From Pythium myriotylum (taxonomy: Eukaryota; Oomycota; Peronosporomycetes; Pythiales; Pythiaceae): DNA of 64,000 bases. Each line of letters starts with the position of its first letter. Within the stretch, counting starts at the first letter, position 1. The stretch is taken from positions 1,240,001-1,304,000 of the forward strand of contig JALJCQ010000007.1 of NCBI GenBank assembly GCA_023091665.1. The letters run 5' to 3'. The position numbers were made by a program, and so were the translations under genes. Under the pieces are notes generated by a model. That model saw only the letters and a list, made by a program, of their open reading frames with translations. It was not told the origin of the DNA and ran no database searches. Shown piece by piece: positions 48,383 through 59,456 of the stretch.

Positions 48383-50508
48383 TCATCGCAGCATCGCCAG
48401 CTCCATCTCTGTGGCGATGGTGATGTTGTACGTTGGCCGATTCCAGTCGTTCTCGATGGTCTGAGAGCTGTATGTACCGGGTCCCTAGAATTTCGTCGTT
48501 AGCACGAGTTGTTAGGTGTTCGAGTCGAGCGGAAAAGCCTACCGGAACCTGCACTTTCGGCAGGACTTTCTTGAAACGAGGCTCCTATGTTGACGTCACG
48601 TTCCGCTCAAATTGGTGAGCGTGCTTTTACCCTAGTGAGCTCGACTTACCGCCCCAAAGAAGACGTCTGGTCGAGCCATATGCAACGGCTTGTGGTTTAT
48701 GGCCACAGGCGTGGAGTAAGCTCCCGGGCCCTTCAATAGCGAAATGTTTTAGGGGTATCTTCCAAATAGGAGAAAAATCGCCACGCTACGTACGGGTACA
48801 TCAGTCATTTGAGCAGCTTTGCTCTTTAGGCGATCAGTTGACGATTTGAATGTGCCTGTCGCACCTGGTGCATTCCAGGATGCGTGAATCTGTAGAAATA
48901 GGAGCATGGGATCTCTCGTGAGGCCACGAGCCGTACAATGACGTAAGTACACTGACCTCGTAATCGCCAGGCGATGGTGCTGCTGACTTCTCCAACGGTC
49001 GGAAGCGAGTTGAAGAAGATGCAAACATCGGAGATGGTTTGACTTTGGATTTGTCTTGTTTGCCTGATCCTTGGCTCTCGCGATTGATTTGGACATCTCG
49101 CATTTCACGTTCCAATTGTGACTCATGTGAAGAGACTCCAGCATTGTCGTACTGGGGACTCGTGATCGAATCGAATCTCTTGGTTGTACTTCCGAACGTT
49201 TGAACACGACTTGACTGCACTCTCGTTAGCGGTACTATCTGTGCGGGGACAAAGCACTAGACCCAGCACTCACCACTTTGTTTAGAGCATCGGCCAAAGC
49301 AGTCGGCAAATTGTATGATCCTGGAGCAGCTGAGTACTCTTCTTTCGGTGTGTTATGGTCGAAGCGTTCTTTGTTTGCGGAGAACGGTGCGCTCTTGCCC
49401 TTTCTCCGCAGTGGCTGGGTTTTGGCTGTGAACTGCGGCGGCGAGTAGTACGCTCCAGGGCCAGGACTAGGCGCTGTGTCGAGGTGGGATGCGGAGTCGA
49501 AACGAGCACTCGTACTCCCAAAGAACTGCAAGTGATCAGGTTTTGAGGCCTGAGAAAACCCCTTGTAACCTTCAAAGTACGACCCTGGCCCGGGTACAAC
49601 ATTCTTGCTCGTGTCAGTTGCGCCAGGAGCGGCTTTGTCTCGAGTGATCGCCGATTTGAATATCGCACTCGCTCGCTGGGCCTCCTTGGTTGCACTTCCA
49701 GCGTGATCATCGTACTGGCCTGGGCCTGGCATGCCTATTCGTTGCTTGATATCCTGCTCCAGCGAACGCGTAACACGGCTCTTGGAGAAGTCAGTAGCTC
49801 GCGGTTTGTTGATGCTCTTGAGACCACGCATAGGCTCATATTCGCCAGGGCCAATCGTATCCTCACCTCGGCCTGAGTGCCCAACATTTGCTGGCTCATG
49901 GCGAATAAGCTTGCCGTACGGACCCTGTTCATATCCAAAACTTTGAGCTGGAGTCGGGATGGACGGTGCTGACGGCAGCCTTGCCCACTTGATTTTGGTT
50001 CCGTGTGGCGTGCTCTGTCTAATCACATTGCCCAAGGACGTGCTAGGAACAAATGCACAAGTTCTGCTACTGTCTGCCCAGTAGAAACAAAGAAAACTTC
50101 CACTCACACGTTCTTCTTCACCTTCCCCTTCTTGCCGAATGAGTCTTGTTTCGCGTATGCGCCAGGCCCCGGAGTCGTCTTGGCAGCTTTATCACTGCCA
50201 ATCTCCCGTTGCGTCCTCGATTGGAACACGGAGGACGCGTGCTTGGATGGCGACTCCCATCCTTCTTGATTACTAGTCGCATAAGACCCAGGCCCGGGTG
50301 TCACGAGGCAGTGTCCGATCGTGCCTGGGTCTCCTGTGCCCGGCGCGCCCCGCTCAGGCTCGGCGCTCGATCCGAAGGCTGCAACATTGGGTTTGACCTT
50401 TTTCTTCGGCGACGCTTCGTATGCGCCGGGACCAATATGCGAGGCTGCAGTCTGAACGAGAAAGCTCCCCGCTCCCTGGTCTCGCGTCGTGCGGTGGACC
50501 CAGGCCAT
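48383..50508 (-). CDS. sperm-tail PG-rich repeat (SHIPPO-type) protein
   Basis: Seven exons: 50108-50508, 49274-50042, 48957-49214, 48794-48889, 48650-48730, 48543-48584 and 48383-48484; introns 58-67 bp, all in phase; 582 aa. It contains at least nine STPGR motifs of the type PGPGxY: IGPGAYE, TPGPGSYA, TPGPGAYA, IGPGEYE, MPGPGQYD, VPGPGSYF, SPGPGAYY, PSPGDYE, and GPGAYS/GPGTYS near the end. Proteins with these repeats (ODF3/SHIPPO, CIMAP) line axonemal microtubules or are cilium-associated. In an oomycete this points to the zoospore flagellum. Several repeats start exactly at exon boundaries, consistent with exon-wise repeat growth. Start MAWVHRTTRDQG is chosen; a separate upstream frame (ATG at 50713) is left out. 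Confidence 0.87.
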
Positions 50509-50855
50509 GATCCTTCTTCACCCGAGTGCCTCGGCGCGCAGCTTCCTCTTCAAAAATAGCGGAATCGGGATTCCCCACCCATAGTGCAAGCAAGAAACGC
50601 GCCTTTCTCGCGCTCTGACGACGCGCACGCGCTCTTCGTGCGGCGCGGGATGCGAGGAGCATCGATCGGTCCGCGAAGTCGGAGAGCTCCAGTGGCTCGG
50701 AGAATGTAGCCATGTCGTGCGGATCTACTCATGTCGCGTGAAGGTCGTTTGAAGCGCTTCTTTCGTTACTCAAGCGACCTTCTCGCGACATTTGTACTCC
50801 ACTCCAATCCCCTTTGCCATCTTCGTTCCCGGAGGAGCTACGACTGGCGGTCGCC
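50509..50855. other. divergent intergenic region
   Basis: 347 bp between the STPGR gene (leftward) and the SET-domain gene (rightward). A minus-strand frame starting at 50713 (MATFSEPLEL) runs through it into the STPGR first exon in another frame. I cannot decide whether it is an alternative 5' exon; no domain is seen. Confidence 0.4.
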
Positions 50856-52617
50856 ATGAGCTCGTCGCGCGAGACGGATTCCGTGGACGCGGCGGCCTCC
50901 GCTGCGCCCTCCGCGCCGCACGCACGCACCGCAGAGACCGCCACACGCGCGGCGCCGCCTGCGCCCGTCGACCGACAGAAGTTCGAGGAGCTGCAGGCCG
51001 CGAACGCGCTCCGCCGCGTTGGCTCGGCGTCCGCCGTCACGTCGGCGGCAGCGAGCGCCGCGAACGGCACACCGCAAGCGGAAGGCGACGACAGCGACGA
51101 CGAAGCGACGCAGAGCCTGCTCGGCGAGGAAACGGGCAAACCGGCGGGCTCCACGGGCGCTCGGCTGATCCAGTGGCTTGAAGCCAACGGCGCCGACTCG
51201 CGCAAGCTGTCGCTGCGCGAGTACGCACCGGAAGTGCGCGGTGTGCACAGCGAGAAAGTGCTGGTGCCGGGCGAGCGCATTCTGGTAATCCCAAAGAAGT
51301 GCCTGATCACTGTCGAGATGGGCAAGATGACCGAGATCGGCCAAAAGCTGCTCCAGCACAACCTCGAGTTTGTCGCACCCAAGCACATCTTCCTCATGAT
51401 GTTCTTGCTCACGGATATGGAGCGCGTACGTAGAGCCAATGAGTTTCCATGGCGCGTTTGTGATTGACATTCCACTGTCTCCTGTATGCCAGATTGACGA
51501 GTCGTTCTACCGCCCTTACTACGATACCTTGCCCAAGAAGTTGGACAACATGCCGATTTTTTGGACGGAAGAAGAACTTAGTTGGTTGAAAGGATCCTAC
51601 ATCATCCAGCAAATTCAGGAGCGTAAGGCTGCAATCCGCAAGGATTACGATGCGATCTGTAGGGTAAGTGGATGTTCTCTGATGAATGACTGCTACTCCT
51701 CTGACGGATGTTCATGTCAGGTGGACCCTTCGTTTTCGCGATTTTCGCTGGACCGGTTCAGCTGGGCGCGGATGATCGTATGCAGTCGTAATTTCGGACT
51801 CACTATCGATGGTGTCAAGACAGCTGCGCTTGTGCCATTTGCTGATATGCTCAACCACTACCGCCCCCGCGAAACGAGTTGGACATACGACCACTCGCTG
51901 GGTGCCTTTACGATCACCTCGCTTGGAACCATCGCCACTGGCGCCCAAGTGTATGACTCATATGGCCGCAAGTGCAACCATCGCTTCCTGCTCAACTATG
52001 GTTTCGCTGTGGAAGACAACACCGAAGAAGACGGCAGAAACCCCAATGAAGTAATGGTTGATCTTCAGCTAAACCAGGCCGACGGCCAACTCTTCTACGA
52101 CAAGCGTGCGTATTTGCATGAGAGCGGTATCTACACGATGGATGCCCGACTGAGCCGCTCGCATTCGGATCCAAACACGCGAGAAGGTTTCAGCTTTGCC
52201 CGTCTCATCGTGAGCACCGAGGAAGAGTTTACCACTATGAAGATGAAGAGTCCGGCTCATGCGTCGCCACCCATTTCGTTCGAGAACGAGATCCGTGCCC
52301 TGAAGTACCTGAAGGATCTGATGACGCACCAACTGTCATTGTATGAGACGACAATTGAGGAGGACAATGCCATTCTGGCGTCGAAGCAGTTCCCGCTTTT
52401 CTCGAACCGGATCCAGGCGCTGTTCTTTATTCGTGGTGAGAAGGAAGTCTGCCGCCATTTCCAGCAGCTTGCCGAAAAAGTGATTCCTCTGTTCAGCTTG
52501 CCAATTAGCGAATGCAAGGATGAGGTGCGCCTCAATTTCGACGGCGACGATGACATCTGCCGATATGCTCAGGATGTGATCGCGTATTTAGTCACACAAG
52601 TCTACAAGGAGAGCTGA
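50856..52617 (+). CDS. SETD3/RuBisCO-LSMT-like SET-domain methyltransferase
   Basis: Exons 50856-51425, 51493-51663 and 51721-52617 (545 aa). After an Ala/Ser-rich N-terminus (about 1-95), the split SET domain starts with GVHSEKVLVPGERILVIPK and is interrupted by the helical insert ESFYRPYYDTLPKK...W..EE.SWLKG. It resumes with SRFSLDRFSWARMIVCSRNFG, LVPFADMLNH (the catalytic NH) and YDSYGRKCNHRFLLNYGF. The LSMT-type substrate-binding helical domain fills the C-terminus. SETD3 methylates actin His and plant LSMTs methylate Lys; the substrate here is unknown. The second intron (51664-51720, 57 nt) is a multiple of three without a stop, so a retained form would add 19 residues. Confidence 0.87.
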
Positions 52618-52785
52618 TCGGGCTGGTTGAGGTAGCGAACAGACAATAACGCTGACGGAAAAGTGTGGAGTGAGGGACCACGTCGAACTGGTGAAAATGA
52701 GGCGTGCGACGGTAGTGATGCGACATAGATTTTGTTCAAAAGTGGTTCTCTTTACAGCAATCCACCCTTTGGTGGTTCGTGAGTT

Positions 52786-54847
52786 CTATATCTCGTCGCT
52801 GTCTATGTCTGTATAGAGAAAGTCAAGAGTTACAAGGTAGCGGAGGCGCACTTGTTCGCGCCTGTACACCACGAATTCGTTGTACAAGAGCTCACCGTTC
52901 TCCACTCCGGTAGGCTCAAACTCGCCAACTGGCGCCACTACCCCGTCAGGCATAGCGATGAATTCATCCTCTGGAGCAGCCATGCGACCAAGACCATGAA
53001 GGCTATCGCATTTGTGGGCTGATTGTAAAATCTCGTACGTGAGATCTTCAGCTTGAAGCGCGGGGTACGTCTTGCCGAGCGCAACTTCAGCAAGCACCAG
53101 AACACCGCGTGGTTGCTCAGGTGTGGTCCAGCAATAGTTGGCAGACTTGGATACGGAGTCTGCAAAATAGATCTTCACCACAGGGGAGGAAAGTGTCAGC
53201 CATATCTACAATGATAATCTGGACAGATTGGGCACTTACACCTTTTCCGAACATGTAGCCGTTCGTTGGAGCTTCGGGAGGTGCAACTCTTAAACCCTTT
53301 GCCAAAATGCCAACCATGTTGCACAGGCGCGAGCCGTGCCACAGCAACTTGAGCGGTCATAAATAACGTTAGATGCGTGCTAAGTGATCGAGGAATCAAA
53401 TCACTCACTCGGTGGTTTGGTACGGACGGAAGCGTAGGAGCAAATGCGTCTTCCTCATGGCGCCGAATCTTCAGAACCGAGCGAATCTGCAGCTTGTATT
53501 GTATGTGCGTTGGCGCATGAGTTGTCTCGACATACTTTTGGATTGTTTTGAATTCGTCGCTTGCGTCAGACAGTGGCTCCAGTTCGAGATCAAGCATTTT
53601 GTACTGAGCGTCCAGAGGGTGAACTTTAATGGCATCCGCGGTAGCCCGAGTCGCTTTGCGTTTTTCCTTTTGAAGCTTCTGCGAGATCTCAATGTCCGCA
53701 AGCACCTCAAGCAGATCGATCTTGAGGCGAATCTCTTCCATCGAGCCAATCAAAGGGGGGAGATTACGGCCAAAATCGTGCGGAATGAGTGAGTAGAAAT
53801 CGTTTGACAGCTCCTTCAGGTCAGCCTTCAGCACCCGCAGGCGCTTTTCAGTTGCGGTGGTGGTCCGCTTCGGGCGTGTAGAGCGGCGTCTGTTTGTCTC
53901 TTGTTTACTTTCGTTGTTCTCGTTTTGCTCGACTCGTACTTTTGAAAGTTGTTCGATCTCGGTGACCGTCTTCGACATGCGTTCCAAGAGCCCGTACCCC
54001 TGGGAAATTTGTGCTTTCGACAGTCGCCCAAGCGGTAGTCGCTTTAAATCCAACTTCATGGCAGCGACTTCTTTTTCGATCAAGTCAGCGTCACAAATAA
54101 GCTTGAGGACGTCCTGTACTTGCTCGTGGAGTGTGGATGGTGGTGCAGAGTCCTCTACTCCAGCACCGTCCATATCGTTGTCGTCGCCATCATCAGACTC
54201 GGGCTCTTGGTCATCGAGCTCTAATCAATAACACACCGATAAACATCAAGGTGTACATTGAAAAGAAGAGATACAGAGTAGAACTCACCCACAAGCACGT
54301 ACTTCCCTCCGACTTTTTCAAACCCTTCTTTACCGAGCGGCCACTCGTTACCGGACTTGTCCTCAAATTTCTTCTTGAACGACGCACGTGCTTTATCCAG
54401 CGAGCCATTGTATCTCTCGAGGGCTTTCTGCAGTTTCGTGCGCACGTCGTGGGTCATCTTCAGCTCCAAGTATCCCGGTCATGCCTAGTCACCTGAGGAT
54501 TCTTCGCACCGACGCGTCCCCACTTGCGAAAGACAAAGTAGTTTCCTCCCTCGACGATCAGCTGGACCATGTAGAACTTGTTGTTACTGCAAAGAAGCCA
54601 TGTGAGACGCAAAATCCTGCTTGGGCCTAGTGCGCCACCGTGACGATACCCGTAGGTGCCAAACCCCAAGTCGGTGAAGTTGAGCATGAAGTGCCAGACG
54701 ACGCCGTCTTCATCCTGCCCCACAGCCTCTGTATCAGCCGTCCACGACCCACCACTGGACACTCCAGCCTCGCACCTCGTAGATACGAGCGCCGTCGCCG
54801 CGCTCGGCCAGCGCGTCTACCGTTCGCAGTGCGCTTCGTCGCGCCAT
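52786..54847 (-). CDS. poly(ADP-ribose) polymerase, PARP2/3-like
   Basis: Seven exons: 54776-54847, 54665-54714, 54493-54586, 54289-54427, 53409-54220, 53240-53347 and 52786-53172; introns 61-78 bp, all in phase; 553 aa. It is short at the N-terminus (no zinc fingers or BRCT). The WGR domain (about 20-130) reads [17 protein letters not shown]...NNKFYMVQL...[11 protein letters not shown]...[13 protein letters not shown]. The helical regulatory domain follows (about 180-320). The ADP-ribosyltransferase fold holds the H-Y-E triad: His in LLWHGSR, Tyr in KSANYCW, and Glu in LLYNEFVVY near the end. It uses NAD+ to modify proteins at DNA breaks. An upstream in-frame ATG (54931) could add 28 residues. 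Confidence 0.9.
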
Positions 54848-55143
54848 TTGCCAATTGGGGTGGTGGCGTCCTGATCTGCTCACAAGCACATTGTACCCAC
54901 AGAGTGATTGGCCGAAACCTCCATTGAACAACCACTCTCAACGAGTATGCTCAATTAGGGTTGTCAGTTCCCGCCAACTGGCGCTGGTGATGACTCACTA
55001 CCAACACAACCATGGAGGGAAGCGAACGTTCATCTTACTATTTCGGTGTACTACAGAGGAAAAGCAACTATGGGGTGGAGGCGGGGCGAGACCCTTGCGT
55101 GCGTGTCTCCCTGGCCGTCCGAGGTGGTCTCACACTCAGTAGC
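54848..55143. other. intergenic region, nothing seen
   Basis: About 300 bp between the PARP start and the GDH stop (both minus strand). No gene, repeat or RNA is supported. Confidence 0.5.
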
Positions 55144-58100
55144 TTAGTCGGCGCGGTCGATACCCGCACGCACGCCGCCGCGCAGCAGGAGGTCCTCGAT
55201 GTCCGACTTGTTGGCGAGGTCCGAGCCGTGGATCTGCTTGACGAGCTTCTGGACCTTCTTCTCCTGCTTGAGGTACTCGACGGCGATGTTGCCGAGGTTG
55301 CTGGCCGGCAGCGACTCGGTGAACTGGAGGCCCTCGCGGTAGACGATCTTGCTTGCAAGACTCGAAGCGACAATGCACTTGAGGTACGAGAGCGGGACGT
55401 CCTTGTGGACGCGGTCCAGGGCCACCTCCTTGAGCTTCGGCGGCAAGTGCTCCTCAATGAGCGTGAAGAGGATCTGCTTGTCCTCCTCCGTGACCTCATC
55501 GAACTTCTCCAGCACAGCGTCGTGCACGCGAATGATCGCGCGCGAGATACGCTCACTGACGGGCGGCAGCGCCGCCTCCGGGTTCTTCTTGTACTCGCGG
55601 AAGAGCAGCTGGGCCTCAACAAGCGCAAGCTGGCGGAGCTTGATGACGACTTGGTCCACGAGCTCCTTCTTGATGCTCATGAACTCCTCCGTCTTCAGGA
55701 GCATGCTCGAGATGATCTCGTACGAGCTGCAAACGACACCACACTTGTTGGCTGAGCTGTCCTTGACGATGACGACGCCGGCGTTGTCGAAAAGAAGCTG
55801 GCGCGCCTCAGGCGTGATGAAGAGGTTGGCACCTTCAACAATGAGCTTGCACGATGGCTTGCCTTCCTCGTCGAGGTAGTCGCGCCAGTTGTTCTCGTTG
55901 ATGGTGTTGGGTCGGCCACCGGCCGGGATGAACAGGTCGCTCTTGACGCGGTTGTGGAGCGAGTTACGGGCGCGCACACCCTCCTGCGTGTCCACCGTGA
56001 GAAAACGGCCGTTCTTGCCGGCAAGCGACGGGTTGTAGGCAGACAGTGGGAGCGACTCGTGGACAAGACGGAGCAGCTCATCCATGTCAAGGCCGTCAGG
56101 GTTCTCAACCACGGCGGTGCCGTCGCAGATACCAACCACGCGGACATTCGAGCCGTATTCGCGGTGGAGAATCTTGATGACGTTACCGGCAACATCACCA
56201 TCCGTACCACCAGTGATCTTAACCGTGAACGGCTGGTTCTTCGGGTCAATGTTCTGGGAGCGGAGCGCGACGTCGGCGAACACCGCAACACCTTCACTCG
56301 TTACACCGTACACCTTGTGGTTGATACCAGCGTCAGGCTTGGAACTGATGAACGCACGCGGGATCGGGTAACCGCGGTACGCAGCACGCTTCGTCATCCA
56401 AACGATGTCCGACGGGATGATGTTCTCATCCGGACCGAGGTAGATGAGCTCATCCTTGCCGTAGTAGTCGACGATGTTCTGCTTCACCTCGGGGTCGTTC
56501 GTGTTCAGGTCGAGAAGCGCGTCCGAGAAAGCCTTGACACTCTTACGAATGATGAAGTCACGCGGTGCGAAGTCGCCCACCGGGCCCTTGATAGGATCGC
56601 AGAGAACGACGGCCTTTGAACCTCCTTCCGGAATGTCCTTGTTCTTGAGCTGCTGAGCGAACGCAAGGTTGTACGCCTCGTTGAACTGGCGCGCACTCTC
56701 AAGGCCGTGGGCATCCGTTGAGTTCGGGTAGACGACACGCAGGCCACCACGCGCAATGTCGCGGAATCGCACGTGGAAACCCTTGAATCGACGACCGTAG
56801 ATGAAGAAGACACCGTACGGGATTTCCTTACCGACCGTGCCGTATCCCATGACCTTGGGATCCAGGCGCAGCGACAGCGCGTAGCGGTTGCGAATGTACT
56901 TGTTCGTGCGAAGAGTGCCGGCAACAGCGTCAACCATAGTGTTGAGCAGGAGAATCGTGTCTTCCGCCTCGGCGTTGCGGCGGATGTCGACCTTCAGCGA
57001 GTTCACGATCTCCTCTTGCTCGGCATCCGACAGCTTGGCGCTGTTGGGATCGAACTTACGCATGAAAAAGTCGGCAATACGGGAGGCGATAGGAAGGTGC
57101 TGCGGGTGCTCGACGACTTCAATGATACGGTTCAGCGAGTATGCGAAAGGATCCTTCTTCGCCAACAAACCGTGGAGCATGTTGGAGTAAGCGTAGATGA
57201 CCTCGGCACGCGAAATGCCAAGTTCAGGGTTCTTGTTCACCAAGCGAATCGGCTTGTCGTCAACCCACTTGAGGTACTTGAGGTTGCCCGCAATCTTCTC
57301 CCATTCGAACTCACGGTTGGCCGCAAGAGCCTCCTGCGAAGGAGTCACAAGGATGCGAATCATCGAGACGGTACCGTGTTCGTTGGACGGATCCTGGACG
57401 ACATCGAGGTGGGCTCGGAGGATGTTCAAGTCGCACAAGCCAAGGTAGGTCGCGGCTTTCTGCATCATGCTCTTCGCAAGCACATTGGCGGCCGCGAGGG
57501 TGAGCATCGTCTGTGGTGCGTTGCCACCCGACAATTTGTTCTCCTCGTTTTTCTTCTCCCAACCGTGCTCGACCTCAACGGCAACGCCCTCCGTGCCCCT
57601 GACACGCTCGTACAGGGCGATCTGCTGTGCGAGACGGCGAGGGTTGCTGAATTTGACGTACATAGCGTTGGTGCGCTTGAGGTACGCCTCGACAGCCGCG
57701 GGCTCGAAGTACGGAGCCGGCTCAGGGTAGCCCGGCTTACCGGCGAACTTGCCCGCCTGGAGGTTGGCCATGAACTCCTGAATCTCGGCGAGCGCCTCTT
57801 TGTCGGACTCGGTCTTGCCGGTGAACGGCTCCTGGGCGCCGAAGCGGAACACGTCGAGGCCGAGAGTATCATCGAGCGACGTGAAGAGCTTGACACGAGC
57901 AAGCTCACCGCCGTCAACGCTCTTAGGAAGCTGGTCCAGCACGTTGGCGAGCAGGCCCGGGTAGTTGGCTGGAGCACACAAGCAACGATGAGTCAGCACC
58001 AGCAACAAGTTCGCAGTCCACGCAACGCATCCATACCTCCGCTGCGAATGTACGAGTAGACCTTGTTGTCAGGCGAGCGGAGCATGACTTCAGGCTGCTG

Positions 58101-58508
58101 GGCGTTCACGAGCGCCGTGATCGCGTTGAGGTGGGTGAGGCGCTCACTCTCGCCAATGGCGCGGAAGTACGCGGCCGGCATGTTCTCGAGGAACCATCTA
58201 TCCAACAGAAGCAAGCCATCTCATCAGGGTCTGCCGAGCATGCTGCCACTCAATGGGCAGCGACGTACGGCACGGTCTTGTTCGCGGCCTCCTTCTGGAA
58301 GCCGTTGAGCTGTCGGAGCAGCTCCTCGGGGGTCTGGCCGCTCTGTGCGTGGCAAGAACCGACCGTGAGCGGCCGGCGATCGAGCGCGTCCGGGCGGCGC
58401 GGCGCGTACCTGCGTGGCGAACGCGTTCACGAGCACGGCGAAGGCGCCGCGGGTCTGGGCGACCGAGCGCGTCGCCTGGAGCTGGCGGAACTTGGTCACT
58501 TGCAGCAT
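55144..58508 (-). CDS. NAD-specific glutamate dehydrogenase, large (~115 kDa) class
   Basis: Exons 58410-58508, 58269-58342, 58037-58197 and 55144-57968; introns 67-71 bp, in phase; 1052 aa. The N-terminus (MLQVTKFRQLQATRSVAQ) is basic and Ser/Thr/Ala-rich, suggesting mitochondrial import. It has the long N-terminal regulatory region of the fungal Gdh2-type enzymes, then the catalytic core with GGLRVVYPNS, GGSKAVVLCDPIKG, and GPDENIIPSDIVWMTKRA. The Rossmann fold is in KITGGTDGDVAGNVIKIL and the C-terminal part has IPAGGRPNTINENNW. It oxidatively deaminates glutamate to 2-oxoglutarate with NAD+, feeding amino acid carbon into the TCA cycle. It is a highly expressed type of gene, with the strongest codon bias in the window. 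Confidence 0.93.
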
Positions 58509-59456
58509 CCTGGAGGAAGGGGCTTGGGGCGGACGGGAGAAGATCGAGATCTGAGCGAGCCCCGAGGCCGGCGGCTGTCACAGGAGGCTCTGCTCTCTGG
58601 ATCTCTGGACGAGCGGCGCCGCGGGTCAGCGAGGCGACGATGAGCCAAGGTGAAGTGACGCGTGCGTGGTGCGTCCGCTCGCCCTACCCCTCCGTCCACC
58701 CGAGAAAACACCGCAGCGCTCGTACTTAGGCGGAACTGCAAGTGGCCCCATTCGTCCACAGAGAGGGGTAGGGGAGCGTCATCCTTTCCGGAAGAGATCC
58801 TGTCCGGAGAATTGGTGTGAATCGGCGAGGCTCTGGTCCGTGACTGGCAGAGGGCGCCAAGTTCAACGTGGGCGGCTGGACCAATCGCCGGGGAGCTTCA
58901 AGCGCCAGCATGCGTTCACTCCGGAGATTCATCCGGAGCCAGTCAACTGGATTCGTCGCCCCCACGCTCCGAGTCGGTCCGTGCCGTCTATGTCCGCTTG
59001 GAGACATGGGGCCTCAAGCACGCACGGAGGTGCAACTTGAGCTTGGGGCCTCTCTGTCTCATGAAAGCCCGAAGTCCGGACGGTCTGCTCGCTCTTGCTT
59101 CCGACCTCCAACTGACTGGCGTGGGGCCTCAAGGACTGCAGTGGGCACTTCGCCCCTTGCACACTGGCTGGCTTCTCAGGCCGAAGAGGGTTACAGCGCA
59201 GCCGACTGTGTGATTGTCTCCAAGGCGACGAGCGGTCTGCCTCCAAGCAGCTACTTTCGTCCACACGATCTGCTGATTTGACAGGAAAAGCGCTTTTGTA
59301 GGGATTAACCCTGTCTGGTTTCACCCCTGGTTGGTGGCAGCAGCGAGGCGTCCGCTCCGCTGGGTTACGCCGTCCGCTCCCCTGGGCGGACGCCCCTTGA
59401 AGTTGAAGCAGCACACAAAGCGTAACCCACCAGGCATCAAGTTTGACTTGCACAAT
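58509..59456. other. intergenic region with inverted repeats
   Basis: About 950 bp between divergent genes (GDH leftward, MORN protein rightward). Two modest inverted repeats occur: 58677-58692 with 58763-58777 (one-base bulge) and 59347-59355 with 59386-59394. Long frames on both strands overlap each other and show no domain. Confidence 0.5.

Noticed and set aside
49239..49273. 35-bp intron in the STPGR gene ending at CACAG
   Set aside because: Too short; the downstream GTGCAG acceptor gives 59 bp, keeps phase and has a CTAAC branch site.
50354..50713. 119-codon minus-strand frame before the STPGR gene
   Set aside because: Arg/Ala-rich, overlaps the STPGR first exon in another frame, no domain; possibly 5' untranslated sequence.
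59347..59394. 9-bp inverted repeat GGCGTCCGC/GCGGACGCC
   Set aside because: Short arms in very GC-rich DNA; expected by chance.
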